A stretch of 18,458 bases of DNA from Microcystis aeruginosa W13-11 (GCA_009995705.1 JAADBR010000123.1:1-18458); one strand, 5' to 3'; numbered from the stretch's first letter, positions 1 through 8,720 are shown. The notes: generated from the letters alone by a model not told the origin. Numbers and translations: made by a program.

Positions 1-115
1 AATGCTATATATTCTCATTAACCCTTTTAACCTTTGAATTAATTTTAGTTATTATGTACTACTTTAATGGCTTTTTTGATCTGTGACAGTTGAGGGTGCG
101 GAATGTGGGTTAAAA

Positions 116-2698
116 ATGCTTAATACCTCTTCTGAGGGGTTAAGCGAACTCCAGTCCAATCTCCGACTAAGCAAAATTGGGTTGAACGAGATCGCCCATG
201 AGAAACCACCGCAGTGGTATGTTCAGTTGTTGAAGACATTTCAAAATCCGCTGGCGATTTTATTAATTATTCTGGCAGTTATTGCTTTATTAACTGAAGA
301 TGTCAGAGCCGCCGTAATTATTTTTAGCATGGTGATTTTCAGTGTTATTCTCCGCTTTTCTCAAGAATTTCGCTACAGCCAAGCAGCTGAAAAACTACGG
401 GAAATGGTACATACCACTGCCACTGTGAGCCGAAAAGATCCCCGGAAAGATATTTCTCCCAGCTTGGCAGAGGATATGGGTTTGATCCTCAATCTTGATG
501 TTCCAGACCGACAAGAAATCCCCATTAAATTTTTGGTACCCGGTGATGTAGTTTTCTTGGCGGCTGGGGATATGATCCCGGGGGATGTGCGCTTAATTAC
601 GGCTAAAGATTTGTTTGTCAGCCAAGGTACTTTAACGGGCGAGTCTTTGCCTGTGGAGAAACAATCCACGTTGCCTAAGGATCAGTTACAAAGCCAAAAT
701 CCGTTGGAATTAGCCAATCTTTGTTTCTTAGGCACAAACGTGATCAGCGGCACAGGAACAGCCGTTGTCATTGAAACTGGCAGCAATACCTACTTGGGTT
801 CTCTGGCGAAAACCCTGGTGGGTCGGAAAACCATGACCAGTTTCGATAAGGGCGTGAATGATGTCAGTTTACTGCTACTGCGTTTCATGCTGGTGATGGC
901 TCCGCTTGTTTTTCTGATCAATGGTTTGATCAAAAGGAACTGGGGAGAAGCTTTCTTTTTTGCCCTTTCGGTGGCGGTGGGTTTAACCCCAGAGATGTTA
1001 CCGATGATCGTGACTGCAAACCTGGCCCGGGGGGCGATCGATATGTCTGAGAAAAAGGTGATCGTCAAGAATATCGATGCTATTCAAAACTTTGGGGCAA
1101 TGGACATTCTGTGTACCGATAAAACGGGTACCCTCACCCAGGACAAAATTGTATTGGAAATGCACTTAGACATTTATGGGGAAGAAAATGAAGAGGCTCT
1201 AGAATTTGCCTATCTCAACAGCTTCTACCAAACAGGTTTGAAGAATCTGCTCGATGTAGCGGTACTAGAACATATTGAACTCCACGAATCCTTAAAAGTG
1301 GAATATAAATTTCTCAAAATTGATGAAATTCCCTTTGATTTTCTCCGTCGTCGTATGTCCGTTGTGGTGGAAGAAGAAAACCACCACCATGAACTAATTT
1401 GCAAAGGTGCTGTTGAAGAAATTCTGCAAGTCTGTACACAGGTCAAAGTAAATGATCAGATTTTGCCCGTTGATGCTTCGATCCATGCACAAGTGGCTCA
1501 GTTAAATCAGGAACTCAACGAAGATGGACTAAGAGTGATTGCGGTAGCTTATAAAGAATTACCCTTAGACCAACGCAGTTACTCCGTTGCCGATGAAGAG
1601 AATTTAATTTTGATCGGTTTGATTGCATTTCTCGATCCACCCAAAGACTCAGCCTACCAGGCGATCGCTGCTCTCAATAACAGCGGTGTACAGGTAAAAG
1701 TCTTGACTGGTGATAACCCGACTGTCACCCTTAAAACCTGTAAGGATGTGGGTTTGTACGTTCATCACACCCTTTTGGGCAGCGAGATTGAGGCACTATC
1801 GGATGAAGAACTGACGGCTCTTGCCCAAACTACTACAATTTTTGCTAAACTATCGCCTCTGCAAAAATCGAGGATTATTCGGGTGCTGCGTCGTCAAGGT
1901 CATATTGTCGGGTTTATGGGAGATGGTATCAATGATGCCGCCGCACTACGAGAAGCGGATGTCGGTATTTCCGTAGATACAGCCGTGGATATTGCCAAAG
2001 AATCTGCTGACATCATTCTGTTAGAAAAAAGTCTGATGGTGTTGGAAGAAGGAATTCTCGAAGGTCGTAAAACCTTTGGCAATATTGTTAAGTACATCAA
2101 AATGGGTACGAGTTCTAACTTTGGCAATATGTTTAGCGTTCTCGGTGCTAGTGCCTTGCTGCCGTTTCTGCCCATGCAACCTGTGCAAATCCTAGTCAAT
2201 AATTTACTTTATGATTTCTCCCAAACTGGAATTCCCTTTGACCATGTGGACAAGGAATATTTGACAAAACCTCGGAAATGGCAGGTGGGTAATATTCAGA
2301 AATTTATGCTATACATTGGACCGATGAGTTCAATTTTTGATTATGCCACATTTGCTTTGATGTGGTTTGTTTTTCAAGCTAATACCGTTGAACAGCAAGC
2401 CTTGTTTCAAACAGGTTGGTTTGTCGAAAGTTTGATGACTCAGACATTGATTGTTTACATAATTCGGACTCCCAAAATTCCCTTCTTGCAAAGTCGTCCG
2501 TCTTTACCCATGCTACTGGTGACTCTCACCGTCATGGCAGTGGCTATCTATCTGCCATTCTCGCCGATCGCTTCTGTACTAGGATTCGTTCCCCTACCTG
2601 CTAAATATTTCTTCTGGTTAGCGTTGATTTTATCCAGTTACTGTGTGCTTACCCAAATGGTGAAAACCTGGTTTGTTAGGAGGCATGGATATAACTAA
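116..2698 (+). CDS. mgtA: MgtA-type P-type ATPase (probable Mg2+ importer)
   Basis: A membrane ATPase predicted to move a divalent cation, most likely Mg2+, into the cell. Numbered from an upstream in-frame GTG at 83, it shows the actuator-domain TGES (185-188), the M4 motif LTPEMLP (301-307), the phosphorylated Asp346 in CTDKTGT, the nucleotide-domain KGA (441-443), TGDNP (542-546) and the hinge GDGINDAA (613-620). A long C-terminal block of membrane helices contains NNLLYDFSQTGIPFD, which is characteristic of MgtA/MgtB rather than Ca2+ or heavy-metal pumps. At 860-871 residues it is close to the usual length of about 900, and no domain is missing. I prefer the ATG at 116 because the cation-ATPase N-terminal domain begins directly after it; neither start has a good ribosome site. 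The subfamily is well supported; the transported ion is inferred. No MgtC or Mg2+ riboswitch is visible nearby. Confidence 0.9.
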   Translation: MLNTSSEGLSELQSNLRLSKIGLNEIAHEKPPQWYVQLLKTFQNPLAILLIILAVIALLTEDVRAAVIIFSMVIFSVILRFSQEFRYSQAAEKLREMVHTTATVSRKDPRKDISPSLAEDMGLILNLDVPDRQEIPIKFLVPGDVVFLAAGDMIPGDVRLITAKDLFVSQGTLTGESLPVEKQSTLPKDQLQSQNPLELANLCFLGTNVISGTGTAVVIETGSNTYLGSLAKTLVGRKTMTSFDKGVNDVSLLLLRFMLVMAPLVFLINGLIKRNWGEAFFFALSVAVGLTPEMLPMIVTANLARGAIDMSEKKVIVKNIDAIQNFGAMDILCTDKTGTLTQDKIVLEMHLDIYGEENEEALEFAYLNSFYQTGLKNLLDVAVLEHIELHESLKVEYKFLKIDEIPFDFLRRRMSVVVEEENHHHELICKGAVEEILQVCTQVKVNDQILPVDASIHAQVAQLNQELNEDGLRVIAVAYKELPLDQRSYSVADEENLILIGLIAFLDPPKDSAYQAIAALNNSGVQVKVLTGDNPTVTLKTCKDVGLYVHHTLLGSEIEALSDEELTALAQTTTIFAKLSPLQKSRIIRVLRRQGHIVGFMGDGINDAAALREADVGISVDTAVDIAKESADIILLEKSLMVLEEGILEGRKTFGNIVKYIKMGTSSNFGNMFSVLGASALLPFLPMQPVQILVNNLLYDFSQTGIPFDHVDKEYLTKPRKWQVGNIQKFMLYIGPMSSIFDYATFALMWFVFQANTVEQQALFQTGWFVESLMTQTLIVYIIRTPKIPFLQSRPSLPMLLVTLTVMAVAIYLPFSPIASVLGFVPLPAKYFFWLALILSSYCVLTQMVKTWFVRRHGYN

Positions 2699-2844
2699 GT
2701 AGCTCTGGGATTGCGATCTCGTCCGAAAGTTGATTAGGAAATACATATATACTAATAAACTTTTGTAACAGAGGATGTTAAGCACTGTTGCAAGATCGGG
2801 CAGAATCGGAGGATATCGTTTCTTTCGGCTAAACCCCTGTGGTA

Positions 2845-2850
2845 CACTGC
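2845..2850 (+). promoter_or_regulatory. Candidate extended -10 for chlP
   Basis: TACACT preceded by TGTGG looks like an extended -10 element 40 nt before the chlP start. No good -35 lies at 16-18 nt, so this is only a candidate. Confidence 0.3.
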
Positions 2851-2889
2851 AAAGCGTACTCGCTCGTAAGTATGTAGGAGAAAACCTGA

Positions 2890-4107
2890 GTGTTAAGAGT
2901 CGCTGTTGTGGGTTCAGGGCCGGCCGGTTCTTCGGCGGCAGAAACATTAGCTAAAGCAGGCATTGAAACCTATTTATTTGAACGCAAATTAGATAACGCT
3001 AAACCCTGTGGTGGAGCGATTCCTCTCTGTATGGTGAGCGAATTTGACCTACCTCCTGAAATTATTGATCGCCGGGTGAGAAAAATGAAAATGATCTCCC
3101 CCTCTAACGTCGAAGTCGATATTAATCTCGATAATGAAGACGAATATATCGGTATGTGTCGTCGGGAAGTCCTCGACGGTTTTATGAGAGAACGCGCCCA
3201 TAAATTAGGAGCGCATTTAATCAACGGAACTGTTTACGGTCTCGATATTCCCACCAATAGCACCGATCCCTATACCCTACACTACGCTGATCACTCCCAC
3301 GGCAATTCCCAAGGGGAAATGAAATCTCTGAAGGTGGACGTGGTTATCGGTGCCGACGGTGCTAATTCCCGCATTGCCAAAGCTATTGATGCTGGGGATT
3401 ACAACTATGCGATCGCTTTCCAAGAACGCATCCGTCTCCCCCAAGATAAAATGGCCTACTACGAAGATCTGGCGGAAATGTATGTAGGAAAAGACGTATC
3501 CCCCGACTTCTACGCTTGGGTATTCCCCAAATACGATCACGTCGCCGTCGGTACTGGCACGATGAAGGTCAATAAAGCCATGATTAAAGACCTACAGGCT
3601 GGTATTCGCGCTCGTGCGGCCCGTCGTCTGGAAGGTGGCGAAATCATCCGCGTGGAGGCTCACCCCATCCCCGAACATCCCCGTCCTCGCCGTGTAGTTG
3701 GTCGTGTGGCCCTCGTTGGCGATGCCGCGGGAACAGTCACCAAGTCTTCGGGAGAAGGCATCTATTTCGCCGCTAAATCAGCGCGGATGTGTGCGGAAAC
3801 CATTGTCGAAGTCACTAACGGCGGCCAACGTGTCCCCACAGAGGACGAGTTAAAACTCTACCTCAAGCGTTGGGATAAGAAATACGGTATGACCTATCTG
3901 GTGTTAGATATCCTGCAACGGGTTTTCTACCGTACCGATGCCACCCGGGAAGCTTTTGTGGAAATGTGTTCCGATAAGGACGTACAGAAGATGACTTTTG
4001 ACAGTTATCTCTATAAAACCGTTGTTCCCGCTAATCCTCTCCTACAGATGAAGATTACTGCTAAAACCATCGGTTCTCTCCTGCGCGGTAACGCTTTAGC
4101 CCCTTAA
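2890..4107 (+). CDS. chlP: Geranylgeranyl reductase ChlP
   Basis: A flavoprotein that reduces three double bonds of the geranylgeranyl group, on geranylgeranyl-chlorophyll a or on geranylgeranyl diphosphate, to give the phytyl tail of chlorophyll a and tocopherol. The 405-residue protein has the N-terminal FAD-binding GSGPAG (8-13), the family PCGGAIP (39-45), GADGANS (154-160) and the second FAD motif GDAAG (277-281) followed by KSSGEGIYFA. Length and motif order match plant and cyanobacterial ChlP, not archaeal lipid reductases. The start is GTG, chosen because TAGGAG at 2875-2880 is correctly spaced and the Rossmann strand begins immediately after it. The gene appears monocistronic: 191 nt separate it from the ATPase gene and a hairpin terminator follows. 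Codon use and integrity look normal. Confidence 0.96.
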   Translation: MLRVAVVGSGPAGSSAAETLAKAGIETYLFERKLDNAKPCGGAIPLCMVSEFDLPPEIIDRRVRKMKMISPSNVEVDINLDNEDEYIGMCRREVLDGFMRERAHKLGAHLINGTVYGLDIPTNSTDPYTLHYADHSHGNSQGEMKSLKVDVVIGADGANSRIAKAIDAGDYNYAIAFQERIRLPQDKMAYYEDLAEMYVGKDVSPDFYAWVFPKYDHVAVGTGTMKVNKAMIKDLQAGIRARAARRLEGGEIIRVEAHPIPEHPRPRRVVGRVALVGDAAGTVTKSSGEGIYFAAKSARMCAETIVEVTNGGQRVPTEDELKLYLKRWDKKYGMTYLVLDILQRVFYRTDATREAFVEMCSDKDVQKMTFDSYLYKTVVPANPLLQMKITAKTIGSLLRGNALAP

Positions 4108-4122
4108 AATCAATTGATAACC

Positions 4123-4160
4123 AGAAAACCCAATCTCCGGCGGTGGTTGGGTTTTCTTTT
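4123..4160 (+). terminator. Rho-independent terminator after chlP
   Basis: An 11-bp stem pairs AGAAAACCCAA (4123-4133) with TTGGGTTTTCT (4147-4157). A GC-rich loop lies between and a short T run follows. It begins 16 nt after the chlP stop codon. Confidence 0.75.
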
Positions 4161-4260
4161 GGGTTGTTCCTTTCTGTCTTCTCTAATTCAAACAAAAATA
4201 TCGCCTCACAGGTAATCTCTCAGTACCGCCTCACCTCAAATCTAGAGGAATAACCCTCTC

Positions 4261-4557
4261 TCAATACCATAATTCCGAGATTAGGTCATAGTAACCAGCT
4301 TGGGTCGGTGGGTAAATACCAGCTTCGATTTTCTTGATAATAGTCGGCCAAGCTTGCCTAAAAGCGGCAGAGCGCTCGTTGGGGTGCAAAGTCCAACCCT
4401 TGGCATTGGTGAGAGTGGCGCGATAGTAGTTGCTTTGTTCTAGGGAGCGAGAAACCATAATTTCCCAAGAGTCGAGTTTTCCTTTCCAGGTCAAAGTATT
4501 GCCCCAAGCTTTTAAACCATCGGTTAAATTATCAAGAAAGGTGTTTTTAGGTGAGTC
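4261..4557 (-). pseudogene. 5'-truncated unidentified ORF
   Basis: A minus-strand frame is open for 99 codons from a stop at 4558-4560 to its TGA at 4261-4263. It has no ATG near its beginning: the only upstream start-like codon is a TTG at 4494-4492, and the first ATG is in the middle (EIMVSRS). The translation nevertheless looks like real protein, with many Trp and charged residues (KAWGNTLTWKGKLDSW, later PTQAGYYDLISELWY). The simplest reading is the C-terminal remnant of a gene whose 5' part was lost, perhaps with the mobile-element debris at 4561-4684. I do not recognise the family. An alternative is a small intact 77-residue protein starting at the TTG, which is less likely because no ribosome site precedes it. 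Confidence 0.4.
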
Positions 4558-4640
4558 TTAATCCCTCCTACAGCACAGTTTATGGCCTTTTGTTAAAGGG
4601 GAAGTGAAGATAGATGGTGTAAATGCGCTACTATTTAATG

Positions 4641-4670
4641 GTAAAGCCGTCCTCAAGAGACGGGGTTTCG
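4641..4670 (+). mobile_element. Possible IS200/IS605-type right-end hairpin remnant
   Basis: The pattern AAAGCCGTC...GACGGGGTTTC, with stem CCGTC (4647-4651)/GACGG (4659-4663), resembles the subterminal hairpin after tnpB in cyanobacterial IS200/IS605-family elements. No transposase reading frame remains here. The motif resemblance comes from memory and is inference. It sits just before the conserved start of the asparaginase gene and next to a truncated ORF, which fits an insertion scar. Confidence 0.3.
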
Positions 4671-4684
4671 GACTCGATTTTTCG

Positions 4685-5629
4685 ATGACCAGAGTAAATC
4701 CGAAGTTAATTATTCATGGGGGAGCGAGTTCCCTAGAGGACAAAGGTGGTTTAGAATCAGTGCGCGATTCTCTCCGAGGTATTGTTAAGAATATTTACAA
4801 CCTCCTTGACAATGGTGCAAGTGCTGTGGAAGCGGTGACAAAAGGATGTATGTTACTGGAGGATGAACCACGATTTAATGCTGGGACTGGTTCGGTGGTG
4901 CAATCGGACGGTCAGGTGCGAATGAGTGCAGCCTTGATGGATGGTCGTCACCAGCGTCTAAGCGGTGTCATTAACGTCTCCCGGGTACAGAACCCCATTA
5001 GCCTAGCTCAATTTCTCCAAAGTCAAGAGGATCGCATTCTTTCGGAAATTGGGGCTGCAGATCTGGCCCGAGAATTACAAATTCCCCTTTATGATCCCCT
5101 AACCGATTATCGGATTCAAGAATGGATGCAAGAAAGAAAGACGAACTTTAATCGCAAAATGGCCCGTTTATTCGCCGATTCGTCAGCACAACGGGGAACT
5201 ATCGGGGTAGTAGCTCTTGATCAGCAAGGAGACATCGCCGCTGGAACTTCTACTGGGGGGAAGGGATTAGAAAGAATCGGTCGCGTTAGTGACAGTGCGA
5301 TGCCGGCCGGCAATTATGCGAATCCATGGGCCGGAGTAAGTTGTACGGGGGTCGGGGAAGATATTATCGATGAGTGTTTAGCCGCTAAGGTGGTCATTCG
5401 CGTCACCGATGGTTTTTCCCTAGCCGCTGCCGTGGAGAAATCGATGCACGAATCCCAAACTAATGGTCGGGATCTGGGCATGATTTCCCTTGATCGTCAG
5501 GGTAATATTGTTTGGGGGAAAACGGCGGAAATTCTCTTGGCTGCCTATCACAACGGTCAGGCGATCGGTGATACCCTAGAATGGCACGGTGAAAACGCGG
5601 GTTTAATCGGTCATGTCGCCGTCGGATAG
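4685..5629 (+). CDS. iaaA: Isoaspartyl peptidase / plant-type L-asparaginase
   Basis: An N-terminal nucleophile (Ntn) hydrolase that cleaves beta-aspartyl dipeptides and can hydrolyse L-asparagine. The precursor is expected to self-cleave before the nucleophilic Thr in RGTIGVVALD (Thr172 when counted from this start), giving alpha and beta chains. Other family marks are the N-terminal LIIHGGAS, FNAGTGSV, the beta-chain TSTGG, and SCTGVGEDII. The reading frame is open back to a GTG at 4604, but those 27 extra codons cover a hairpin that looks like mobile-element debris and precede the conserved KLIIHGGAS. I therefore start at ATG 4685, giving 314 residues, the usual size. No strong Shine-Dalgarno sequence is present. 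The ftsW gene follows after 41 nt on the same strand, so co-transcription is possible. Confidence 0.93.
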   Translation: MTRVNPKLIIHGGASSLEDKGGLESVRDSLRGIVKNIYNLLDNGASAVEAVTKGCMLLEDEPRFNAGTGSVVQSDGQVRMSAALMDGRHQRLSGVINVSRVQNPISLAQFLQSQEDRILSEIGAADLARELQIPLYDPLTDYRIQEWMQERKTNFNRKMARLFADSSAQRGTIGVVALDQQGDIAAGTSTGGKGLERIGRVSDSAMPAGNYANPWAGVSCTGVGEDIIDECLAAKVVIRVTDGFSLAAAVEKSMHESQTNGRDLGMISLDRQGNIVWGKTAEILLAAYHNGQAIGDTLEWHGENAGLIGHVAVG

Positions 5630-5670
5630 GGGAACAAACTGCGATCGAGCCTAGTCTTCTCGGTTAATCT

Positions 5671-6888
5671 GTGCAAGATACTTCTTTGCGAAAAATCTCC
5701 GTGTGGCAATATATTATCCCTATTTTTGACCCCGATGTGAAAAACTGGTCAGCCGAAGCGCGATTATTGCGCTGGATGACTTTTTTGTGGCTGTTAGTCG
5801 GGTTAGTCGTGCTTTTTTCCGCTTCCTACGCTCTGGCTGACAGTCGCTTCGATAACGGACTATATTATTTTATCCGCCAATTAGTCTGGCTTTGGATTGG
5901 CTTAATTGGCTTTAATTTCTTGGTGCGATTGCCGATCGAGAAACTCCTCAAAATCGCACCCTGGATGATTTTATTAGTTTTAGGATTAATTTTGATCACT
6001 CTCATCCCCGGTTTGGGAGCTAATATCAACGGTGCCACCCGTTGGATTAAAATCGGGCCGATTCTCTTGCAACCGTCGGAATTTATGAAACCGTTTCTCG
6101 TCCTGCAAGGAGCAGCGGTTTTCGGTGGATGGCCGCGTTTAAATGTCAATCAACGGTTAACTTGGATCGCTATTTTTGGGCTAATTCTAGCCGGCATTCT
6201 CTTACAACCTAACTTGAGTACCACTGCTCTGTGTGGTATAACTCTCTGGCTGATCGCTCTTGCCTCTGGTCTGCCTTTATCCTACATGACCAGCACCGCT
6301 CTACTGGGTGTAACTATGGCCGTGGTTAGTGTTACTTTCCGCGAATACCAGAGAAAACGGATTCTATCTTTCCTAGACCCCTGGCAGGATCCCCGGGGGG
6401 ACGGTTATCAATTAGTGCAGAGTTTACTGGCGATTGGTTCTGGCGGAAGCACTGGCAGCGGTTACGGTCTATCCCAACAAAAATTATTTTATCTACCCTT
6501 CCCAGATACGGATTTTATTTTCGCTGTCTTTGGTGAGGAATTTGGTTTTATTGGCGGTATTTTACTGTTAATTATGCTATTTCTCTACGCTACTCTTGCC
6601 CTGATCGTGGCGGTTAAATGTCGTCATCGCATCAAAAAATTAGTGGCGATCGGGGCGATGGTAATCTTAATCGGTCAATCTCTGTTAAATATCGGTGTGG
6701 CCACTGGTTCTTTACCCACTACGGGCCTACCTTTCCCTCTCTTTAGCTATGGCGGCAGTTCCAGTTTAGCCAGTCTCTTTTTAGCCGCCCTCTTAATCCG
6801 GGTGGCTAGGGAAGAAAATGACCCCGATCCAGTTCCCACCAGTAAAAAAAGTCCTCAGAAAACTGTCTCGGTTTTCAGTCATCAGTGA
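5671..6888 (+). CDS. ftsW: Cell division protein FtsW (SEDS glycosyltransferase)
   Basis: A polytopic membrane protein of the SEDS family that polymerises lipid II into septal peptidoglycan with a partner class B penicillin-binding protein. The 405 residues hold about ten hydrophobic segments. Diagnostic motifs are NGATRWIKIGPILLQPSEFMK (residues 120-140), the catalytic-loop Asp281 in PDTDFIFAVFGEE, and LPTTGLPFPLFSYGGSS (349-365). The NGATRW and TDFIFA forms favour FtsW over RodA. A hydrophilic tail of about 25 residues ends the protein. The start is GTG at 5671, with the next Met being residue 36. It lies 41 nt behind the asparaginase gene. The final codons (VFSHQ) and stop fall in a period-7 TTTTCAG/TCATCAG sequence like the arrays elsewhere in the window, so the extreme C-terminus may be repeat-derived. 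Confidence 0.92.
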   Translation: MQDTSLRKISVWQYIIPIFDPDVKNWSAEARLLRWMTFLWLLVGLVVLFSASYALADSRFDNGLYYFIRQLVWLWIGLIGFNFLVRLPIEKLLKIAPWMILLVLGLILITLIPGLGANINGATRWIKIGPILLQPSEFMKPFLVLQGAAVFGGWPRLNVNQRLTWIAIFGLILAGILLQPNLSTTALCGITLWLIALASGLPLSYMTSTALLGVTMAVVSVTFREYQRKRILSFLDPWQDPRGDGYQLVQSLLAIGSGGSTGSGYGLSQQKLFYLPFPDTDFIFAVFGEEFGFIGGILLLIMLFLYATLALIVAVKCRHRIKKLVAIGAMVILIGQSLLNIGVATGSLPTTGLPFPLFSYGGSSSLASLFLAALLIRVAREENDPDPVPTSKKSPQKTVSVFSHQ

Positions 6889-7333
6889 TGGGTTGGGAAT
6901 TATGACGTGGGGTTTGGGAAGAATAAATAAAAATAATCTCCTGAATTCCGACTCCTAACCCAATGTTCGACAAAAATAAGTAAAAATTATTGATTGACTC
7001 CAAAAACTTGAGAATATTTAAATTAACATTCCGCAATATTTACAAATTCTTAAAAATTAATTGAGAAAGATTTTTATTTAACAACGATGTTATCATGGTT
7101 ACAGCGATTTTACTGAATTTCACAATGGGTTATTTTGTGCTTTTTTGGACAGCAACTCTTGAAACCCTTGCCACACCTAGAAGGTGATCCTAATTAAGAG
7201 GGGTAAATGAGTCAATTTCACCCACAACGATGATCTTTTTTTTGTGTAGTTTTATTGCAAAAAAAAAGTTTTTTTGACAAAAAGCACAAAGTGTGATTTG
7301 CGAAGTGGGGAGAATAAAGCTGCCTATTGCCCC
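6889..7333. other. AT-rich intergenic region between convergent genes
   Basis: This stretch separates ftsW (+) from the substrate-binding protein gene (-). It is strongly AT-rich, with long A and T runs at 7234-7243 and 7259-7275. It holds a 30-codon ATG-to-TGA frame at 7095-7187 with one hydrophobic segment but no ribosome site; I do not call it a gene. No tRNA, transposase fragment or clear terminator was seen. A weak long-range inverted repeat links GGGTTGGGA (6890-6898) and TCCTAACCC (6953-6961). Confidence 0.6.
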
Positions 7334-7374
7334 CTGATTACTGATCACTGATTACTGATTACTGATTACTGATT
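7334..7374. repeat. Tandem heptamer array CTGATTA overlapping a stop codon
   Basis: Five full seven-base units and a partial sixth (CTGATTA, with one CTGATCA variant) run without gaps. The right end enters the minus-strand substrate-binding protein gene and supplies its stop codon and last codons. Confidence 0.9.
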
Positions 7375-8634
7375 GGGTGTCACCTGATCGATAACCTTGA
7401 GAGTCCCGTCATCATTAACAGTCCAGACATCATAACTACCGACCACATCGCCATTTTCATCGATATCCACATTGCCACTGGCCCCCTGATAGTTAATATC
7501 CTCGCCTTTGCGAATCATTTCCAGGGCTTGACAAGCATCGGTTACTTCCGTCCCGGGACCATTAGCCACCTCACGAATCTTGCTTTGAATCCCTTCACCA
7601 GTGTTAGATTTAGCCGCCTCGGCTGCTAACATCAATAAAATCGCCGCGTCCCAAGTATGGGGAACAAAAGCGGTGACATCCTTGCCAGTTTTTTCCTTCC
7701 AGAGAGTAGTAAAAGCGCTTAAAGCTTGACCGTCGGCCCCCGGGACTGTACCTAGGGCGCCGGCAATAATTGACTTACCATCGGTTCCTTTCCCCACCTG
7801 TTTGGTGAAATCTTCCGAAAAAACCCCATCGGTGAGGAGGACAGTAACTCCTTTGGTCAACCCCTGTTTATAGGCCGCTTGTAGTAATAAACTGCCCGTT
7901 TCAGCGTAAAGGACTGCCGCTACAGCATCCGGTTGGTTAGCGAAGGCAGCCGCCGCTTCACTATCGAGAGTGGCAGCTTTCGGGTCATAACGGACGGGAT
8001 TCTGCTTATTAGTGATAGTGCCGCCTAATTTATCGAAAGCGCTCACGAATTCCCGCTCAAATCCGACCCCATAATCGTTATTGATCACGACGGTGGCCAC
8101 ATCTTGAAAACCCTTTTTCTTAGCTAGGACTGCTAAAGCTTGAGCTTGGTAGGTGTCCGGGGGAGCCGTCCGCGCCCAAAAACCTTGAAAATCGCCTTTT
8201 TTCGCCCTGTCAGTAAATACAGGACTGGTGCTACCCGGAGAGACTAACATAACTTTATTTCTCACCGCCACATCGACGGCTGCTCCCGAGACGCTACTGG
8301 CAAAGGAACCGACCACACCAGCTACTTTATCCACCTCCGCTAGTTTTGTCATCGCCGAAGCACCGGCGGCGGGGTCGGTTTGGTCATCTTCTTTCACGAG
8401 GGTGACTGGTTTGCCATTGACTCCACCACAGGCATTGATAGTCTCTACCGCTAGGGCGGCTGCTTCGGGCATATTTTGACCAATAGCGGCTAAATCTCCA
8501 GTAATGGGCAGTAATGCTCCTAATTTTAGTCCCTGATCACCGGGGGTTTGGGCATTATTACAAGCGGTTAAAAAATTAGCTAAGAGGCTGATGCTCAGGG
8601 TTAGGGCTAAGGGCGATCGAATATGTCTCTGCAT
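7366..8634 (-). CDS. ABC transporter substrate-binding lipoprotein, branched-chain/neutral amino acid type
   Basis: A periplasmic binding protein of the LivK-like family (Peripla_BP_6 fold), probably capturing neutral or branched-chain amino acids for an ABC importer. The 422-residue precursor begins with a signal peptide ending in the lipobox LTAC, so Cys25 is the expected lipidated residue. The mature part opens with LKLGALLPITGDLAAIGQNM and continues with INACGGVNGKPVTLV and VAGVVGSFASSVSGAAV, which are typical of the family. Synechocystis NatB of the N-I neutral amino acid system is a plausible counterpart, but I cannot confirm orthology. No permease or ATPase gene lies nearby, so its partners are encoded elsewhere, as is common in cyanobacteria. 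The last two codons and the stop fall in a tandem heptamer array. Confidence 0.88.
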   Translation of the reverse strand: MQRHIRSPLALTLSISLLANFLTACNNAQTPGDQGLKLGALLPITGDLAAIGQNMPEAAALAVETINACGGVNGKPVTLVKEDDQTDPAAGASAMTKLAEVDKVAGVVGSFASSVSGAAVDVAVRNKVMLVSPGSTSPVFTDRAKKGDFQGFWARTAPPDTYQAQALAVLAKKKGFQDVATVVINNDYGVGFEREFVSAFDKLGGTITNKQNPVRYDPKAATLDSEAAAAFANQPDAVAAVLYAETGSLLLQAAYKQGLTKGVTVLLTDGVFSEDFTKQVGKGTDGKSIIAGALGTVPGADGQALSAFTTLWKEKTGKDVTAFVPHTWDAAILLMLAAEAAKSNTGEGIQSKIREVANGPGTEVTDACQALEMIRKGEDINYQGASGNVDIDENGDVVGSYDVWTVNDDGTLKVIDQVTPNQ

Positions 8635-8691
8635 GGCAGTAAAATCAAGGATGAGTTAAGGTTGCAAGGCTGAAAAACCCTGACTGGGAAA

Positions 8692-8720
8692 ATTCTAATC
8701 GATGTTAGCATTCTCTCCAA
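8692..8720 (-). promoter_or_regulatory. Candidate promoter for the substrate-binding protein
   Basis: On the minus strand, TTGGAG (8720-8715) and TAGAAT (8697-8692) are separated by 17 nt, about 58 nt before the start codon. The -10 matches the consensus at five of six positions, the -35 only at its TTG. Confidence 0.4.

Noticed and set aside
1..115. Mg2+ riboswitch or leader peptide before the ATPase gene
   Set aside because: Only about 115 nt are available and no M-box-like helices or proline-rich short ORF were seen.
2630..2947. 105-codon minus-strand frame across the ATPase-chlP junction
   Set aside because: It overlaps the ends of two clear genes on the other strand and has the composition of an antisense frame.
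4604..4684. N-terminal extension of the asparaginase from GTG 4604
   Set aside because: The extension covers an IS-like hairpin and precedes the conserved KLIIHGGAS start; the ATG at 4685 gives the family's normal length.
7234..7285. Terminator made of the A and T runs downstream of the binding-protein gene
   Set aside because: The stem would be purely A-T with no stable GC core, and it lies about 80 nt or more beyond the stop codon.
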